A stretch of 64,000 nucleotides of DNA from Micromonospora sp. NBC_01740 (GTDB lineage Bacteria > Actinomycetota > Actinomycetes > Mycobacteriales > Micromonosporaceae). Position numbers and translations under genes: made by a program. The notes under the pieces are model-generated. The model had not been told where the DNA came from and did not search any database. It saw only the letters and a program-made list of their open reading frames with translations. The stretch lies in NCBI RefSeq assembly GCF_035920365.1, contig NZ_CP109150.1:6634001-6698000 (forward strand), written 5' to 3'. Positions 50,513 through 60,045 of this stretch are shown piece after piece. Position 1 is the stretch's first letter; each line of letters starts with the position of its first letter.

Positions 50513-50648
50513 CCCCAGCCTCCCCACCGAGGGAGAGTAGGGCAGGACGATCACTCAGCGCAATAGCTTGCTCGCGTACCGCAATCAGAGGCCAGGTCGT
50601 CGTGGGTCGGCCCGCCCCGCCGACCGGGTCAGGCGGGGCCCGGGCCGC

Positions 50649-52757
50649 TCACTTCACCCCGGCGGCGTCCATGCCGCGCAGCTCCTTCTTGAGGTCGGCG
50701 ACCTCGTCGCGGATCCGGGCGGCCAGCTCGAACTGGAGCTCCCGGGCCGCGGCCAGCATCTGGTCGCTGAGCTCCTGGATGAGCTGGGCCAGCTCGGCCC
50801 GGGCCATCCCCTCCCGCGCGGGCCCGGCGCCGCCGGTACGGGCGCGGCTGCGGGTCTCCTTGACCGGCGCCTTGCCCCGGGAGAGCTGCCGTACGGCTCC
50901 GCCGACGCGGCTGTTCTCGGTGTCCTCCGCCTCGCGGTAGATGTCGTCGAGAATGTCGTGGATCTTCTTGCGCAGCGGCTCGGGACTGATGCCGTGCGCC
51001 TCGTTGTGCGCGATCTGCTTGTCCCGCCGCCGGTTGGTCTCCCCGATTGCCTCGGCCATCGACGGAGTGATCTTGTCGGCGTACATGTGCACCTGACCGG
51101 AGACGTTGCGCGCCGCCCGGCCGATGGTCTGGATCAACGACCGGCCGCTGCGCAGGAAGCCCTCCTTGTCGGCGTCGAGGATGGCGACCAGCGACACCTC
51201 CGGCAGGTCGAGACCCTCCCGGAGCAGGTTGATGCCGACCAGCACGTCGTAGTCGCCCTTGCGCAGCTCCCGCAGCAGCTCCACGCGGCGCAGCGTGTCG
51301 ACCTCGGAGTGCAGGTAGCGCACCCGGATGCCGTTCTCCAGGAGGTAGTCGGACAGGTCCTCGGCCATCTTCTTGGTCAGCGTGGTGACCAGCACCCGCT
51401 CGTCGCGCTCGGTGCGCAGCTTGATCTCGTGCATGAGGTCGTCGATCTGGCCCTTGGTGGGCTTGACCACTACCTCCGGGTCGATCAGACCGGTGGGCCG
51501 GATCACCTGCTCGACGAACTCGCCCTGCGCCTGCTCCAGCTCCCACGGGCCCGGCGTCGCCGAGAGGAAGACCATCTGGCCCACCCGCTCCAGGAACTCG
51601 TCGAAGCGCAGCGGCCGGTTGTCGGCGGCGCTGGGCAGCCGGAAGCCGTGGTCGATCAGCATCCGCTTGCGGGACGCGTCGCCCTCGTACATGCCGCCGA
51701 TCTGCGGGATGGTCACGTGCGACTCGTCGACGACCGTCAGGAAGTCGTCGGGGAAGTAGTCGAGCAGGCAGTGCGGCGGACTGCCCGGCAGCCGGCCGTC
51801 CATGTGCATCGAGTAGTTCTCGATGCCGGAGCAGAACCCGACCTGGCGCATCATCTCGATGTCGTAGGTGGTGCGCATCCGCAGCCGCTGCGCCTCCAGC
51901 AGCTTGCCCTGCCGCTCCAGCTCGGCCAGCCGATCGGCCAGCTCGGCCTCGATGTCGCGGATCGCCCGCTCCATCCGCTCCGGCCCGGCCGCGTAGTGGG
52001 TGGCCGGGAAGATCACCAGCCCGTCGACCTCCTTGACCACGTCGCCGGTGAGCGGGTTGAGGTAGTAGAGCTTCTCCACCTCGTCGCCGAAGAGCTCGAT
52101 CCGCACGGCCAGCTCCTCGTAGGCCGGGATGATCTCCAGCGTGTCGCCGCGGACCCGGAAGGTGCCCCGGTTGAAGGCCATGTCGTTGCGCGTGTACTGG
52201 ATGTCGACCAGCCGGCGCAGCAGCTGGTCACGGTCCAGCTCCTGCCCGACCGCGACCCGCACCGCGCGGTCGAGGTATTCCTCCGGGGTGCCCAGCCCGT
52301 AGATCGCCGAGACGGTGGCCACCACGATCACGTCACGGCGGGTGAGCAGCGACATGGTCGCCGAGTGCCGCAGCCGCTCGACCTCCTCGTTGATCGAGGA
52401 GTCCTTCTCGATGTAGGTGTCGGTCTGCGGGATGTAGGCCTCGGGCTGGTAGTAGTCGTAGTAGGAGACGAAGTATTCGACCGCGTTGTGCGGCAGCAGC
52501 TCGCTGAACTCCTTGGCCAGCTGCGCGCAGAGCGTCTTGTTGGGCGCCAGCACCAGCGTGGGCCGCTGCACCCGCTCGATCAGCCACGCGGTGGTGGCGC
52601 TCTTGCCGGTGCCGGTCGCGCCGAGCAGCACGGTGTTGCGGTCGCCGCGTCGGACCCGACGCTCCAGGTCGTCGATGGCCGCCGGCTGGTCGCCGGCCGG
52701 CTGGAACTCGCTGATGACCTGGAAGCGGCCGTCGAGCCGGGGAATGTCGAGCGCCAT
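50649..52757 (-). CDS. uvrB: UvrABC system protein B
   Basis: UvrB verifies damage after loading by UvrA and recruits UvrC. The 702-residue protein has Walker [16 protein letters not shown] (about residue 45), the beta-hairpin [23 protein letters not shown] in part (about 92-110), DESH ([11 protein letters not shown]), helicase motifs V-VI ([22 protein letters not shown]) and the C-terminal UVR motif ([25 protein letters not shown] in part). ATG 52757 has TACCGT seven bases upstream and no ribosome-binding site, so it is probably leaderless. Between it and the divergent gene at 53036 lies 278 bases without a gene. Confidence 0.97.
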   Translation of the reverse strand: MALDIPRLDGRFQVISEFQPAGDQPAAIDDLERRVRRGDRNTVLLGATGTGKSATTAWLIERVQRPTLVLAPNKTLCAQLAKEFSELLPHNAVEYFVSYYDYYQPEAYIPQTDTYIEKDSSINEEVERLRHSATMSLLTRRDVIVVATVSAIYGLGTPEEYLDRAVRVAVGQELDRDQLLRRLVDIQYTRNDMAFNRGTFRVRGDTLEIIPAYEELAVRIELFGDEVEKLYYLNPLTGDVVKEVDGLVIFPATHYAAGPERMERAIRDIEAELADRLAELERQGKLLEAQRLRMRTTYDIEMMRQVGFCSGIENYSMHMDGRLPGSPPHCLLDYFPDDFLTVVDESHVTIPQIGGMYEGDASRKRMLIDHGFRLPSAADNRPLRFDEFLERVGQMVFLSATPGPWELEQAQGEFVEQVIRPTGLIDPEVVVKPTKGQIDDLMHEIKLRTERDERVLVTTLTKKMAEDLSDYLLENGIRVRYLHSEVDTLRRVELLRELRKGDYDVLVGINLLREGLDLPEVSLVAILDADKEGFLRSGRSLIQTIGRAARNVSGQVHMYADKITPSMAEAIGETNRRRDKQIAHNEAHGISPEPLRKKIHDILDDIYREAEDTENSRVGGAVRQLSRGKAPVKETRSRARTGGAGPAREGMARAELAQLIQELSDQMLAAARELQFELAARIRDEVADLKKELRGMDAAGVK

Positions 52758-52764
52758 GACCCCA

Positions 52765-52770
52765 ACGGTA
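52765..52770 (-). promoter_or_regulatory. Leaderless -10 box of uvrB
   Basis: TACCGT on the minus strand, seven bases, then ATG 52757. No SOS-box-like palindrome was recognised beside it. Confidence 0.55.
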
Positions 52771-53035
52771 CGCCGGGGGTCCGACACCGCGGCGCGACTA
52801 CGCCCGGTCCGTGATCGGCTTCGATATTCGCATTGTGTGGCGCATCTCACCGGACTACGCTCTCCACGTAGGCCGCTCGCGGCGGCCGACCGGGCAGGTG
52901 GCCAGGCCGTCACGGCCGGCCCGCCCCCGGCACAGGGGTCGCAGCACCCGGCACTCCCGGCGTGCGCACCCGACGTGGTCGCGCGTGAGGCGCTGACCGG
53001 CCGCCGCGAGCGCCCCTGCTCGTCACCCCACGGGG

Positions 53036-54508
53036 GTGAATCCCGTTCAACCTCCCGTGGAGACCTCCGCCGCCCGTTCCGGCCCGCCTGACCCGCCGCA
53101 GGGCCCGCCGACGCACGACGACGCGCACACCGGCGGCATCCCACGGGTGGTGACCGGCCGCCGGCGCACCGTCCTGCTGGTGCTCGCGGCCGTGGCCGTG
53201 CTCTCCGCCGCCGCGCTGGTCGTGGGGCTGGCGAGCTGGGCGCCAGAGGAGCCGGAGCAGCCGAGGGCGCTGACGGGCGACGAGCGCGAGCGACTGGCCG
53301 CGATGCGGGTCACCAACTACCGGGACCTGCGGGCCGGGGTACGCGTGACCGCGGGCACCGGCGCGGCGCGTACCGAACTGGTCGGCTGGGTCGACTGGTC
53401 CCGGCCGCTGGTCTACCTCGACGTCGGCGGGCCCGGCGCGGGCGCCGAGCGCGGGCTGCTCCAGGCCACCCCGACGGTGGTCCTGCTGCGCCCCGACCCG
53501 ACGGCGGTGCCGACCCCCGCGCCGCCCCCGCTGGTGCCGCCGGCGGACCGCTGGCGGCTGCACGACCCGCCCGCCGGGCAGGGGCTGGCCGCCGTGCTCG
53601 ACCTGCTCTTCCGCCTCGCCTCCGACCGCCCGGAGCCGCCGGCCGACGCCACGCGCCGGATCGGTGGGGCCACGGTCGGGGCCACCCCGGTCGACATCCT
53701 CCAGGCACCGCCGCCCGACCCCGGCGTCCCGCCCCCGGACCGGCTCCCCCGCTACTGGCTCGACCACGACGCGCGGCTGCACCGGCTGGAGACCGGGCTG
53801 GCCGGCGTCGGCCCGGTGACCGTGCAGCTGAACCGGACCGACCGGCCCACGCTGCGGCCGGTCGACGCCCTCGGCGGCCGTCCCGGGCAGCCCCGCGCCC
53901 TCACCGCCGTCGAGCGGGGCCGGCTGGACCGGTTGCCCGCCCGGCTGCGCGCCCGTGGCGGCGCCGCCGTGACCCTGACCGCGCCCGTCGCCGCCGCCAC
54001 GAACCTGCGCGGAGCCGGCTGGGTGAGCTGGAGCGGGCGGGTTGCGTACCTCACCGTCGCCGACCTCGGCGTGCCGGAGCGCCGGACGCTGCTGCGCGTC
54101 GACGGCGCCGGCGTGCGCCGGGCGGAGGTGCCGGCCGCGACGGTCCCGGGCACCGTGGAATCGCCCGGCCGGCCGCCGCTGCCGCCGCCCGCCCGGGGCT
54201 GGGGGGCCGACCCGCGGCGCGCGGGCGACCTGGGCCTGCTGCTCGACGCCGCGCTGCGGGCCGCCCGGTCGCCCGGCGGGCGGGGCGCCGCCCTGCGGGT
54301 GCGCGGCGACACCGTCGCCGGGAAGACCGTCGACGTGGTCGAGCTGCGCACGTCCCGAGGGCTGCTGCGCTACTGGATCGACCGGTCCGGCGCGCTGCGC
54401 CGCCTGGAGCTGCGCACCCGCACCGGCGCCTGGGCCCAGCTCGACCTGACCCCCACCACGGTGCCCCGGCTCGTCCCACCGCCCCGGCCCCCGGCCGGGG
54501 GCCGCTGA
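53036..54508 (+). CDS. Membrane-anchored protein with two tandem copies of an unknown extracellular domain
   Basis: A 490-residue protein I do not recognise. A Pro-rich cytoplasmic N-terminus (residues 1-40), GRRR, then one membrane helix (about 45-67) precede an extracellular part. That part is an internal duplication: copy 1 (about 77-275) and copy 2 (about 286-488) each begin RALT, have a GWVxWS strand ([30 protein letters not shown]), a Pro-rich loop and end RYW[I/L]D...LxRLE. The alternating strands suggest a LolA/LppX-like clamshell, an inference. The GTG at 53036 follows ACGGGG; other GTGs are possible. Convergent with coaE, four bases apart. Confidence 0.7.
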   Translation: MNPVQPPVETSAARSGPPDPPQGPPTHDDAHTGGIPRVVTGRRRTVLLVLAAVAVLSAAALVVGLASWAPEEPEQPRALTGDERERLAAMRVTNYRDLRAGVRVTAGTGAARTELVGWVDWSRPLVYLDVGGPGAGAERGLLQATPTVVLLRPDPTAVPTPAPPPLVPPADRWRLHDPPAGQGLAAVLDLLFRLASDRPEPPADATRRIGGATVGATPVDILQAPPPDPGVPPPDRLPRYWLDHDARLHRLETGLAGVGPVTVQLNRTDRPTLRPVDALGGRPGQPRALTAVERGRLDRLPARLRARGGAAVTLTAPVAAATNLRGAGWVSWSGRVAYLTVADLGVPERRTLLRVDGAGVRRAEVPAATVPGTVESPGRPPLPPPARGWGADPRRAGDLGLLLDAALRAARSPGGRGAALRVRGDTVAGKTVDVVELRTSRGLLRYWIDRSGALRRLELRTRTGAWAQLDLTPTTVPRLVPPPRPPAGGR

Positions 54509-54512
54509 CCGG

Positions 54513-55694
54513 TCAGGGACGCCAGCCGGTCTGCGCCGCCCACTGCTCGGCGCGCAGGTGCTCCTCGTCGAACCACGGGTCCTTCGCGGTGGTCCAGGCG
54601 GCGCTGTCCGGGGCGGAGGCCGCCAGCTCCCGCTTCAGCGCCAGATAGGCCGACCGCTGGTCCGGGTCGGCACGCAGGTGGTCGCGCATCAGCAGCGCGT
54701 ACCGCCAGCCGGGCGCGTTGGCCGGGCGGACGTGCAGGTGCACGGGGCGGCCTGGGTCGGCGCTGCCGTGCAGCCGCTTCTCCCACCGGCCGCTGCCGGG
54801 CGGGCGGGGGTCGTCCCACCACTCGCCGGGCAGGCGCGGGAAGCCCGCCTCCGCGAGCCGTTCGGCCAGCGGTCCGTCCGCGTCGGCGAGGGTCGGGACG
54901 GTGAGCTGGATGTCGATCACGTCCCTGGCGGCGAGCCCCGGGACCGCGGTCGAGCCGATGTGGTCGATACGCAGGTCGGCGGGGGCGAGCGCGTGCCGGA
55001 TCCGGGCGGCCAGCCGCGCGTACTGCTGCGGCCAGGTCGGGTCGGCCTCCATCAGGACGACGTGCTCCGAGGGGGCCGCCCGCCGCTCGCGCAGGTTCGC
55101 CTCGTAGGGCCGCAGCCGCTCGCGCCACAGCGCGTCGACGGCCGCGTGCAGGTCGTCGAGGCTGCCGTCGTTGGTCAGCAGCACGTCCGCCGCGCCCCGC
55201 CGCCGGGCGTCGTCGGCCTGCGCGGCGATCCGCCGCTCGGCCTCCGCCCGGTCCATCCCCCGGTCGCGGGCCAGCCGCGCCAACCGGGTGGCCACCTCCG
55301 TCTGCACCACGACCACCAGGTGGTACGTGGGCGCGAGCCCCACCTCCACCAGCAGCGGCACGTCGTTGACCACGATCGCGTCGGGTGCCGCCGCGGCGGC
55401 CAGTTCGGCGGCCCGGGCCCGTACGCGGGGATGGGTGATCGCCTCCAGCCGGCGGCGCGCCGTCTCGTCGGCGAACACCAGCGCGCCCAGCGCCGCCCGG
55501 TCGAGGGCGCCCTCGGCGTCGAGGATCCGCTCGGAGAAGGCCGCGACGATCTCGGCCAGCCCTTCCGTGCCCGGCGCGACCACCTCCCGGGCCACCCGGT
55601 CGGAGTCGATCAGCACCGCGCCGCACTCGGTCAGTCGCCTCGCCACGGCGCTCTTGCCGGACCCGATTCCTCCGGTCAGTCCCACCTTCAGCAC
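54513..55694 (-). CDS. coaE: Dephospho-CoA kinase fused to a GrpB-like domain
   Basis: CoaE phosphorylates dephospho-CoA in the last step of CoA synthesis. Residues 1-195 are the kinase with P-loop LTGGIGSGKSAVARRL and VVNDVPLLVE. Residues about 205-393 are a GrpB/UPF0157 nucleotidyltransferase-like domain (IDHIGSTAVPGLAARDVIDIQL, HLHVRPANAPGWRY, RDHLRAD). The same fusion occurs in mycobacteria and other actinobacteria. GTG 55694 gives the usual MLKVGLTGG start; GTG 55718, eight codons earlier, is also open. It is divergent from padR, with the 18-bp palindrome between them. Confidence 0.93.
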   Translation of the reverse strand: MLKVGLTGGIGSGKSAVARRLTECGAVLIDSDRVAREVVAPGTEGLAEIVAAFSERILDAEGALDRAALGALVFADETARRRLEAITHPRVRARAAELAAAAAPDAIVVNDVPLLVEVGLAPTYHLVVVVQTEVATRLARLARDRGMDRAEAERRIAAQADDARRRGAADVLLTNDGSLDDLHAAVDALWRERLRPYEANLRERRAAPSEHVVLMEADPTWPQQYARLAARIRHALAPADLRIDHIGSTAVPGLAARDVIDIQLTVPTLADADGPLAERLAEAGFPRLPGEWWDDPRPPGSGRWEKRLHGSADPGRPVHLHVRPANAPGWRYALLMRDHLRADPDQRSAYLALKRELAASAPDSAAWTTAKDPWFDEEHLRAEQWAAQTGWRP

Positions 55695-55765
55695 GACGTC
55701 AGTCAACCGGATCACCACCGCGCTGCCGGCACCGGGGGCACCCCGGACCGGTCCCTCTGGAGCCG

Positions 55766-55783
55766 TATCCTAGTACTAGGATA
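55766..55783. promoter_or_regulatory. Perfect 18-bp palindrome, likely PadR operator over a leaderless promoter
   Basis: TATCCTAGTACTAGGATA is identical on both strands. Its right half contains TAGGAT (55777-55782), six bases before the padR GTG at 55789, the -10 position for a leaderless mRNA. The mirror TAGGAT on the minus strand could serve coaE. A repressor bound here would block RNA polymerase directly. Confidence 0.85.
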
Positions 55784-55788
55784 GGCGC

Positions 55789-56313
55789 GTGGAGTTGACC
55801 ACCGCCGAGCTGACCGTGCTAGGCCTGCTCATCGAACGACCCCGGCACGGCTACGGCCTGGAGCAGGTGATCGCGCGACGCGGCATCCGTCAGTGGTCCG
55901 ACGTCGGGTTCTCCTCGATCTACTACCTGCTCGCCAAGCTGGACAAGCGCGGCCTGGTCCACGTTCCCGAGGCTCCCGCCGCCCCGAAGTCCCGCCACGT
56001 GTTCCACGCCACCGCCGAGGGCCGGGCGGCCGCGGCGCGCACCGCGCTGGCGCTCATCGAGCAACCGCAGCCGGTCCGGCACCCGCTTCTCGTCGGCATC
56101 GCCAACCTGCCCCTGCTCTCCGACCGGGAGTACGCGCAGGCGCTGCGCACCCGGCTGGCGGGGGTCGAGGCCCGCATCGAGTCGCTCCGGTCGGCGCAGC
56201 AGGCGCAGGCCCCCCTCCCGCACCCGGCGCGGGAGGTCTTCTCGTACTCGCTGAGCCTCCTGGAGGCGGAAAGGCAGTGGCTCGCCGCCCGAGCCCAGGT
56301 GCCTGATGACTGA
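55789..56313 (+). CDS. PadR-family transcriptional regulator
   Basis: A 174-residue regulator with the PadR winged helix at residues about 1-85 (ELTVLGLLIERPRHGYGLEQVI, GFSSIYYLLAKLDKRGLV, FHATAEGRAAAARTAL) and a Vir_C-type helical C-terminal dimerisation part (SDREYAQALRTRLAGVEARIESL in part). GTG 55789 is leaderless by position and overlapped by the palindromic operator, so autoregulation is likely. The next gene starts inside its last codons (ATGACTGA at 56306-56313), giving tight coupling to a GyrI-like ligand-binding protein. Confidence 0.92.
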   Translation: MELTTAELTVLGLLIERPRHGYGLEQVIARRGIRQWSDVGFSSIYYLLAKLDKRGLVHVPEAPAAPKSRHVFHATAEGRAAAARTALALIEQPQPVRHPLLVGIANLPLLSDREYAQALRTRLAGVEARIESLRSAQQAQAPLPHPAREVFSYSLSLLEAERQWLAARAQVPDD

Positions 56314-56935
56314 CAAGACCGACTTCAAGAAGACGCTCGACGCCTATCAGGCCGGGCGCGGCCAGTTCCGGATCGTGGACGTGCCCGACACGCGGTACCT
56401 CATGGTCGACGGCCACGGCGACCCGAACGGCGCACCGGCGTTCACCGGTGCCATCGAGGCCCTCTACCCGGTGGCCTACAAGCTGAAGTTCGCCAGCAGG
56501 CGAGACCTCGGCCGGGACTACGTCGTCCCGCCCCTGGAGGGCCTGTGGTGGGCCGAGGACATGGACTCGTTCACCGCCCGGCGCGACAAGGCGCGGTGGG
56601 ACTGGACGCTGATGATCATGGTGCCGGACTGGATCGGCCAGGACCTGTTCACCGCCGCCGTCGAGCAGGCCGGGGCCAGGAACCGCCCGTCACGTCTCGA
56701 CGACGTCCGCCTGGCGACACTGTCCGAGGGGCGGTGCGTGCAGACGCTGCACGTCGGTTCCTTCGACGACGAGGCCGAGGTGCTGGCGCGGTTGCACGGT
56801 GAGTTCGTCCCGGGCAACGGGCTGCGGATGGTGGGCAGACACCACGAGATCTACCTCAGCGACTTCCGCCGGGTCGCGCCCGAGCGGCAACGCACCATCC
56901 TGAGGCAACCGGTCGCCGCCGCATCGGGTGCGTAG
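56306..56935 (+). CDS. GyrI-like small-molecule-binding protein
   Basis: A 209-residue SHS2/GyrI-like protein of the COG4832 type (FRIVDVPDTRYLMVDGHGDPNG, AIEALYPVAYKLKF, PPLEGLWWAEDMDSF, the last with the conserved Glu and aromatic pocket, then MVPDWIG and VLARLHGEFVPGNGL). Some relatives hydrolyse cyclopropane-containing natural products such as the yatakemycin/CC-1065 type; others only bind cationic drugs. Which applies is unknown. It overlaps padR by eight bases, so it is expressed with its regulator; it could be the effector or a self-resistance enzyme. Confidence 0.85.
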   Translation: MTDKTDFKKTLDAYQAGRGQFRIVDVPDTRYLMVDGHGDPNGAPAFTGAIEALYPVAYKLKFASRRDLGRDYVVPPLEGLWWAEDMDSFTARRDKARWDWTLMIMVPDWIGQDLFTAAVEQAGARNRPSRLDDVRLATLSEGRCVQTLHVGSFDDEAEVLARLHGEFVPGNGLRMVGRHHEIYLSDFRRVAPERQRTILRQPVAAASGA

Positions 56936-56990
56936 GGCGGCGAGGGCGCGGCGGTGGCGGGCGACGGCGGGCGGCTGCGGAAAGACGGGA

Positions 56991-57029
56991 GCCCCGCCCC
57001 CGGCGATCTCGCGATCGCGGGGACGGGGC
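56991..57029 (-). terminator. Imperfect hairpin after rpsA
   Basis: A 17-bp GC-rich stem with a bulge (56991-57008 with 57013-57029), 19 bases past the rpsA stop on the minus strand. Confidence 0.55.
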
Positions 57030-57047
57030 CCGTCGTCGTTCAGCGGG

Positions 57048-58541
57048 TCACTTGCCGCCGGCGAGCTTCTCCCGCAGAGCGGCGAGCGCCTCGTCGGTGG
57101 CCAGGGTGCCGGCCGGCTCCTCGGCCTGACGGCTCGGGGCCGCGCTGGTCGAGGTGGTGGTGCCACCACCGGTGACGGGCGGGGCCGGGTTGGCAGCCGC
57201 CTCGGCGTCGGCGGCCCGGGAGGTCTGCACCTGCTTGGTGTGGGCCTCCCAGCGCTGACGCGCCTCGGCGTACTGGTTCTCCCAGGTCTCGCGCTGCTTG
57301 TCGTACCCCTCGAGCCACTCGCCCGTCTCCGGGTCGAAGCCCTCCGGGTAGATGTAGTTGCCCTCGGTGTCGTACGTCGCGGCCATGCCGTAGAGGGTCG
57401 GGTCGAAGTGCTCCTCGCCCTCGACGAAGCCCTCGTTGGCCTGCTTGAGCGACAGCGAGATCCGGCGGCGCTCCAGGTCGATGTCGATGACCTTGACCAT
57501 GACCTCGGAGCCGACCTGGACGACCTGCTCCGGGATCTCCACGTGGCGCTCGGCCAGCTCGGAGATGTGGACCAGGCCCTCGATGCCGTCGTCCACCCGG
57601 ACGAAGGCGCCGAACGGCACCAGCTTGGTGACCTTACCCGGCACGATCTGCTGGATCGCGTGGGTGCGGGCGAACTGACGCCACGGGTCCTCCTGCGTCG
57701 CCTTCAGCGACAGCGAGACCCGCTCGCGGTCCAGGTCGACGTCCAGGACCTCGACCTCGACCTCCTGGCCCACCTCGACGACCTCGGACGGGTGGTCGAT
57801 GTGCTTCCAGGACAGCTCGGAGACGTGCACGAGGCCGTCCACGCCGCCCAGGTCGACGAACGCGCCGAAGTTGACGATCGAGGACACGACGCCCTTGCGG
57901 ACCTGGCCCTTCTGCAGCTTGTTGAGGAACTCGGTGCGCACCTCGGACTGCGTCTGCTCCAGCCAGGCCCGGCGGGACAGGACCACGTTGTTGCGGTTCT
58001 TGTCCAGCTCGATGATCTTGGCTTCGAGCTCGCGCCCGACGTACGGCTGCAGGTCGCGCACCCGACGCATCTCGACCAGGGAGGCGGGCAGGAAGCCCCG
58101 CAGCCCGATGTCGAGGATGAGGCCGCCCTTGACCACCTCGATGACCGAGCCGCGGACGACCCCGTCCTCGTCCTTGATCTTCTCGATGGTGCCCCAGGCC
58201 CGCTCGTACTGCGCCCGCTTCTTGGAGAGGATCAGACGACCCTCCTTGTCCTCCTTCTGGAGGACCAGGGCCTCGATGTGGTCACCAACCGAAACGACCT
58301 CGGCCGGGTCCACGTCGTGCTTGATCGACAACTCCCGAGAGGGGATGACACCCTCGGTCTTGTAGCCGATGTCGAGCAGGACCTCGTCCCGATCGACCTT
58401 GACGACGGTGCCTTCGACAATGTCGCCGTCGTTGAAGTACTTGATGGTCTCGTCGATCGCGGCGAGGAAAGCCTCCTCGGAACCGAGATCGTCGTGGGTG
58501 ACCCGGGTGGCGCTCGAGGGGGCCTCGATGCTGCTCGTCAT
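57048..58541 (-). CDS. rpsA: 30S ribosomal protein S1
   Basis: S1 helps load mRNA on the 30S subunit. The 497-residue protein has four S1/OB domains, starting near residues 38 (DIVEGTVVKVDRDEVLLDIGYKTEGVIP in part), 123 (VVRGSVIEVVKGGLILDIGLRGFLP in part), 215 (VRKGVVSSIVNFGAFVDLGGVDGLVHVSEL in part) and 300 (VPGKVTKLVPFGAFVRVDDGIEGLVHISEL in part), as in actinobacteria, fewer than the six of E. coli. The C-terminal 110 residues are a charged tail (YDTEGNYIYPEGFDPETGEW). ATG 58541; GGAG lies 13 bases upstream, so initiation may rely on the long leader. Confidence 0.97.
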   Translation of the reverse strand: MTSSIEAPSSATRVTHDDLGSEEAFLAAIDETIKYFNDGDIVEGTVVKVDRDEVLLDIGYKTEGVIPSRELSIKHDVDPAEVVSVGDHIEALVLQKEDKEGRLILSKKRAQYERAWGTIEKIKDEDGVVRGSVIEVVKGGLILDIGLRGFLPASLVEMRRVRDLQPYVGRELEAKIIELDKNRNNVVLSRRAWLEQTQSEVRTEFLNKLQKGQVRKGVVSSIVNFGAFVDLGGVDGLVHVSELSWKHIDHPSEVVEVGQEVEVEVLDVDLDRERVSLSLKATQEDPWRQFARTHAIQQIVPGKVTKLVPFGAFVRVDDGIEGLVHISELAERHVEIPEQVVQVGSEVMVKVIDIDLERRRISLSLKQANEGFVEGEEHFDPTLYGMAATYDTEGNYIYPEGFDPETGEWLEGYDKQRETWENQYAEARQRWEAHTKQVQTSRAADAEAAANPAPPVTGGGTTTSTSAAPSRQAEEPAGTLATDEALAALREKLAGGK

Positions 58542-58734
58542 GTGGGCGGTTGCTCCGGTCGGATGGTGTGTCACAGCAGGCTGGTGTGTCGCGGTGACCT
58601 GTTCGCGCCAGCGGATCCGTCGCCGGGCACACCGAAAGATCATCGCGTGAGATCATGGATGTGGCTCCGCCAGTGGTCCCGGAGACCGCGCACCTGCTCC
58701 CTGCCGAGGCACACGATCCGCGAGCGCATCATCT

Positions 58735-58765
58735 AGCCTACCCGCTGCATTACCACAGCGTGCAA
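58735..58765 (-). promoter_or_regulatory. Candidate rpsA promoter
   Basis: On the minus strand TTGCAC (58760-58765), a 19-base spacer and TAGGCT (58735-58740). Confidence 0.4.
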
Positions 58766-58928
58766 GCCCTCCCGTCCTCTCGCCGCCTCGTCAGCTGCGA
58801 AAGCGGAGATATCGGCAGGAAGGCGCCGCAGGTGTCGCGTCCGTCACAGGGGCATCACCGGTGAACGGTAGCGCCGGGCGCCGTACCCCGCACTCCGGGG
58901 GTCGCCCGGCGCACGGCGCGCGCGGGGC

Positions 58929-58934
58929 TAGCGT
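58929..58934 (+). promoter_or_regulatory. Leaderless -10 box of the methyltransferase gene
   Basis: TAGCGT, six bases, then GTG 58941. Confidence 0.6.
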
Positions 58935-58940
58935 GGGCGG

Positions 58941-59747
58941 GTGGATGACGACAGCCGGGTGACCCGGCGCCGGGTCGGCAACGCCGAGGCCCGCCGGGCG
59001 AACCGCCGCTGGTGGGACGCCGACGCCGACGACTACCAGGCCGAGCACGGCCGTTTCCTCGGTGACCTGGACTTCGTCTGGTGTCCGGAGGGCGTGCGGG
59101 AGGCCGACGTACGGCTGCTGGGCGACCTGGCCGGCCGGCGGGTGCTGGAACTCGGCAGCGGGGCCGCCGCCGCCGCGCGGTGGCTCGCCACCCAGGGGGC
59201 CCGGCCGGTCGCCCTGGACCTCTCCGCCGGCATGCTGCGGCACGCCGCGCTGGCGGCCGGACGCACCGGCGTACGCGTGCCGCTGGTGCAGGCCGACGCG
59301 CTGGCGCTGCCCTTCGCCGACGCCGCGTTCGACACCGCCTGCACGGCGTTCGGGGCGGTCCCGTTCGTGGCCGACTCGGCGGCGGTCATGCGCGAGGTGT
59401 TCCGGGTGCTGCGCCCCGGCGGCCGGTGGGTGTTCTCGGTGACCCACCCGATGCGGTGGATCTTCCTCGACGACCCCGGCGAGGGCGGGCTGACCGCCGT
59501 GCACTCGTACTTCGACCGCTCCCCCTACGTGGAGCAGGACGAGGCCGGTGACGCCACCTACGTCGAGCAGCACCGCACGCTCGGCGACCGGATCCGCGAG
59601 CTCGTGGGCGCCGGGTTCCGCCTGCTCGACCTCGTGGAACCGGAGTGGCCCGAGGGGCACGAGGGGATCTGGGGGCAGTGGAGCCCGCTGCGCGGCCGCC
59701 TCTTCCCCGGCACCGCCATCTTCGTCGCGCAGAAGCCCGCCGGCTGA
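58941..59747 (+). CDS. Class I SAM-dependent methyltransferase (Methyltransf_11)
   Basis: A 268-residue methyltransferase with motif I VLELGSGAAAAARWLATQGA (about residue 68; AAA replaces the usual CGxG), VALDLSAGMLRHA, VQADALALPFADAAFDTA and VFRVLRPGGRWVFSVTHP. The N-terminal RRWWDADADDYQAEHG and the later WSPLRGRLFPGTAIFV are typical of a small actinobacterial group near rpsA. The acceptor is unknown. GTG 58941 is leaderless by position. Confidence 0.85.
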   Translation: MDDDSRVTRRRVGNAEARRANRRWWDADADDYQAEHGRFLGDLDFVWCPEGVREADVRLLGDLAGRRVLELGSGAAAAARWLATQGARPVALDLSAGMLRHAALAAGRTGVRVPLVQADALALPFADAAFDTACTAFGAVPFVADSAAVMREVFRVLRPGGRWVFSVTHPMRWIFLDDPGEGGLTAVHSYFDRSPYVEQDEAGDATYVEQHRTLGDRIRELVGAGFRLLDLVEPEWPEGHEGIWGQWSPLRGRLFPGTAIFVAQKPAG

Positions 59748-59823
59748 CCGGCACGCGCCCCGCCCGGAGCGCGCCCGGCCGGGGCCGTCGTTTCGGGGCA
59801 TCGACGCCGGGTACCCGCGTCGC

Positions 59824-60045
59824 ATGGCCGAGCAGAGCGAGTTCCGCAGCGGTGACCACGTCTCCTGGGCCAGCCACAGCGGCCGGGCGTACGGCGTGGT
59901 CAAGGAGAAGATCACCGAACGGACGCACGTACGCGGGCACGCCGTGAACGCGTCGCCGGACGACCCGCAGTACCGGATCCGCAACGACGACTCGGGGCGG
60001 GACGTCGCACACCGTCCGGAGGTGCTGCGCCATGAGCAGGGCTGA
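59824..60045 (+). CDS. DUF2945 / HVA1-type TUDOR-domain small protein
   Basis: A 73-residue protein with the DUF2945 pattern: FRSGDHVSWASHSGRAYGVVKEK, then ...HAVNASPDDPQYRIRNDDSGRDVAHRPEVL. The family has a small barrel called hypervirulence-associated TUDOR; its function is not established. ATG 59824. It overlaps the following DUF3140 gene by 14 bases, a frequent pairing. Confidence 0.85.
   Translation: MAEQSEFRSGDHVSWASHSGRAYGVVKEKITERTHVRGHAVNASPDDPQYRIRNDDSGRDVAHRPEVLRHEQG

Larger units (their letters stand above)
58542..58940. other. 399-bp gene-free region: rpsA leader and divergent promoters
   Basis: Between the divergent rpsA and methyltransferase genes. It holds a leader of about 190 bases for rpsA, a site where S1 autoregulation acts in other bacteria, the rpsA promoter (58735-58765) and the leaderless promoter of the methyltransferase (58929-58934). 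No further gene seen. Confidence 0.6.
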
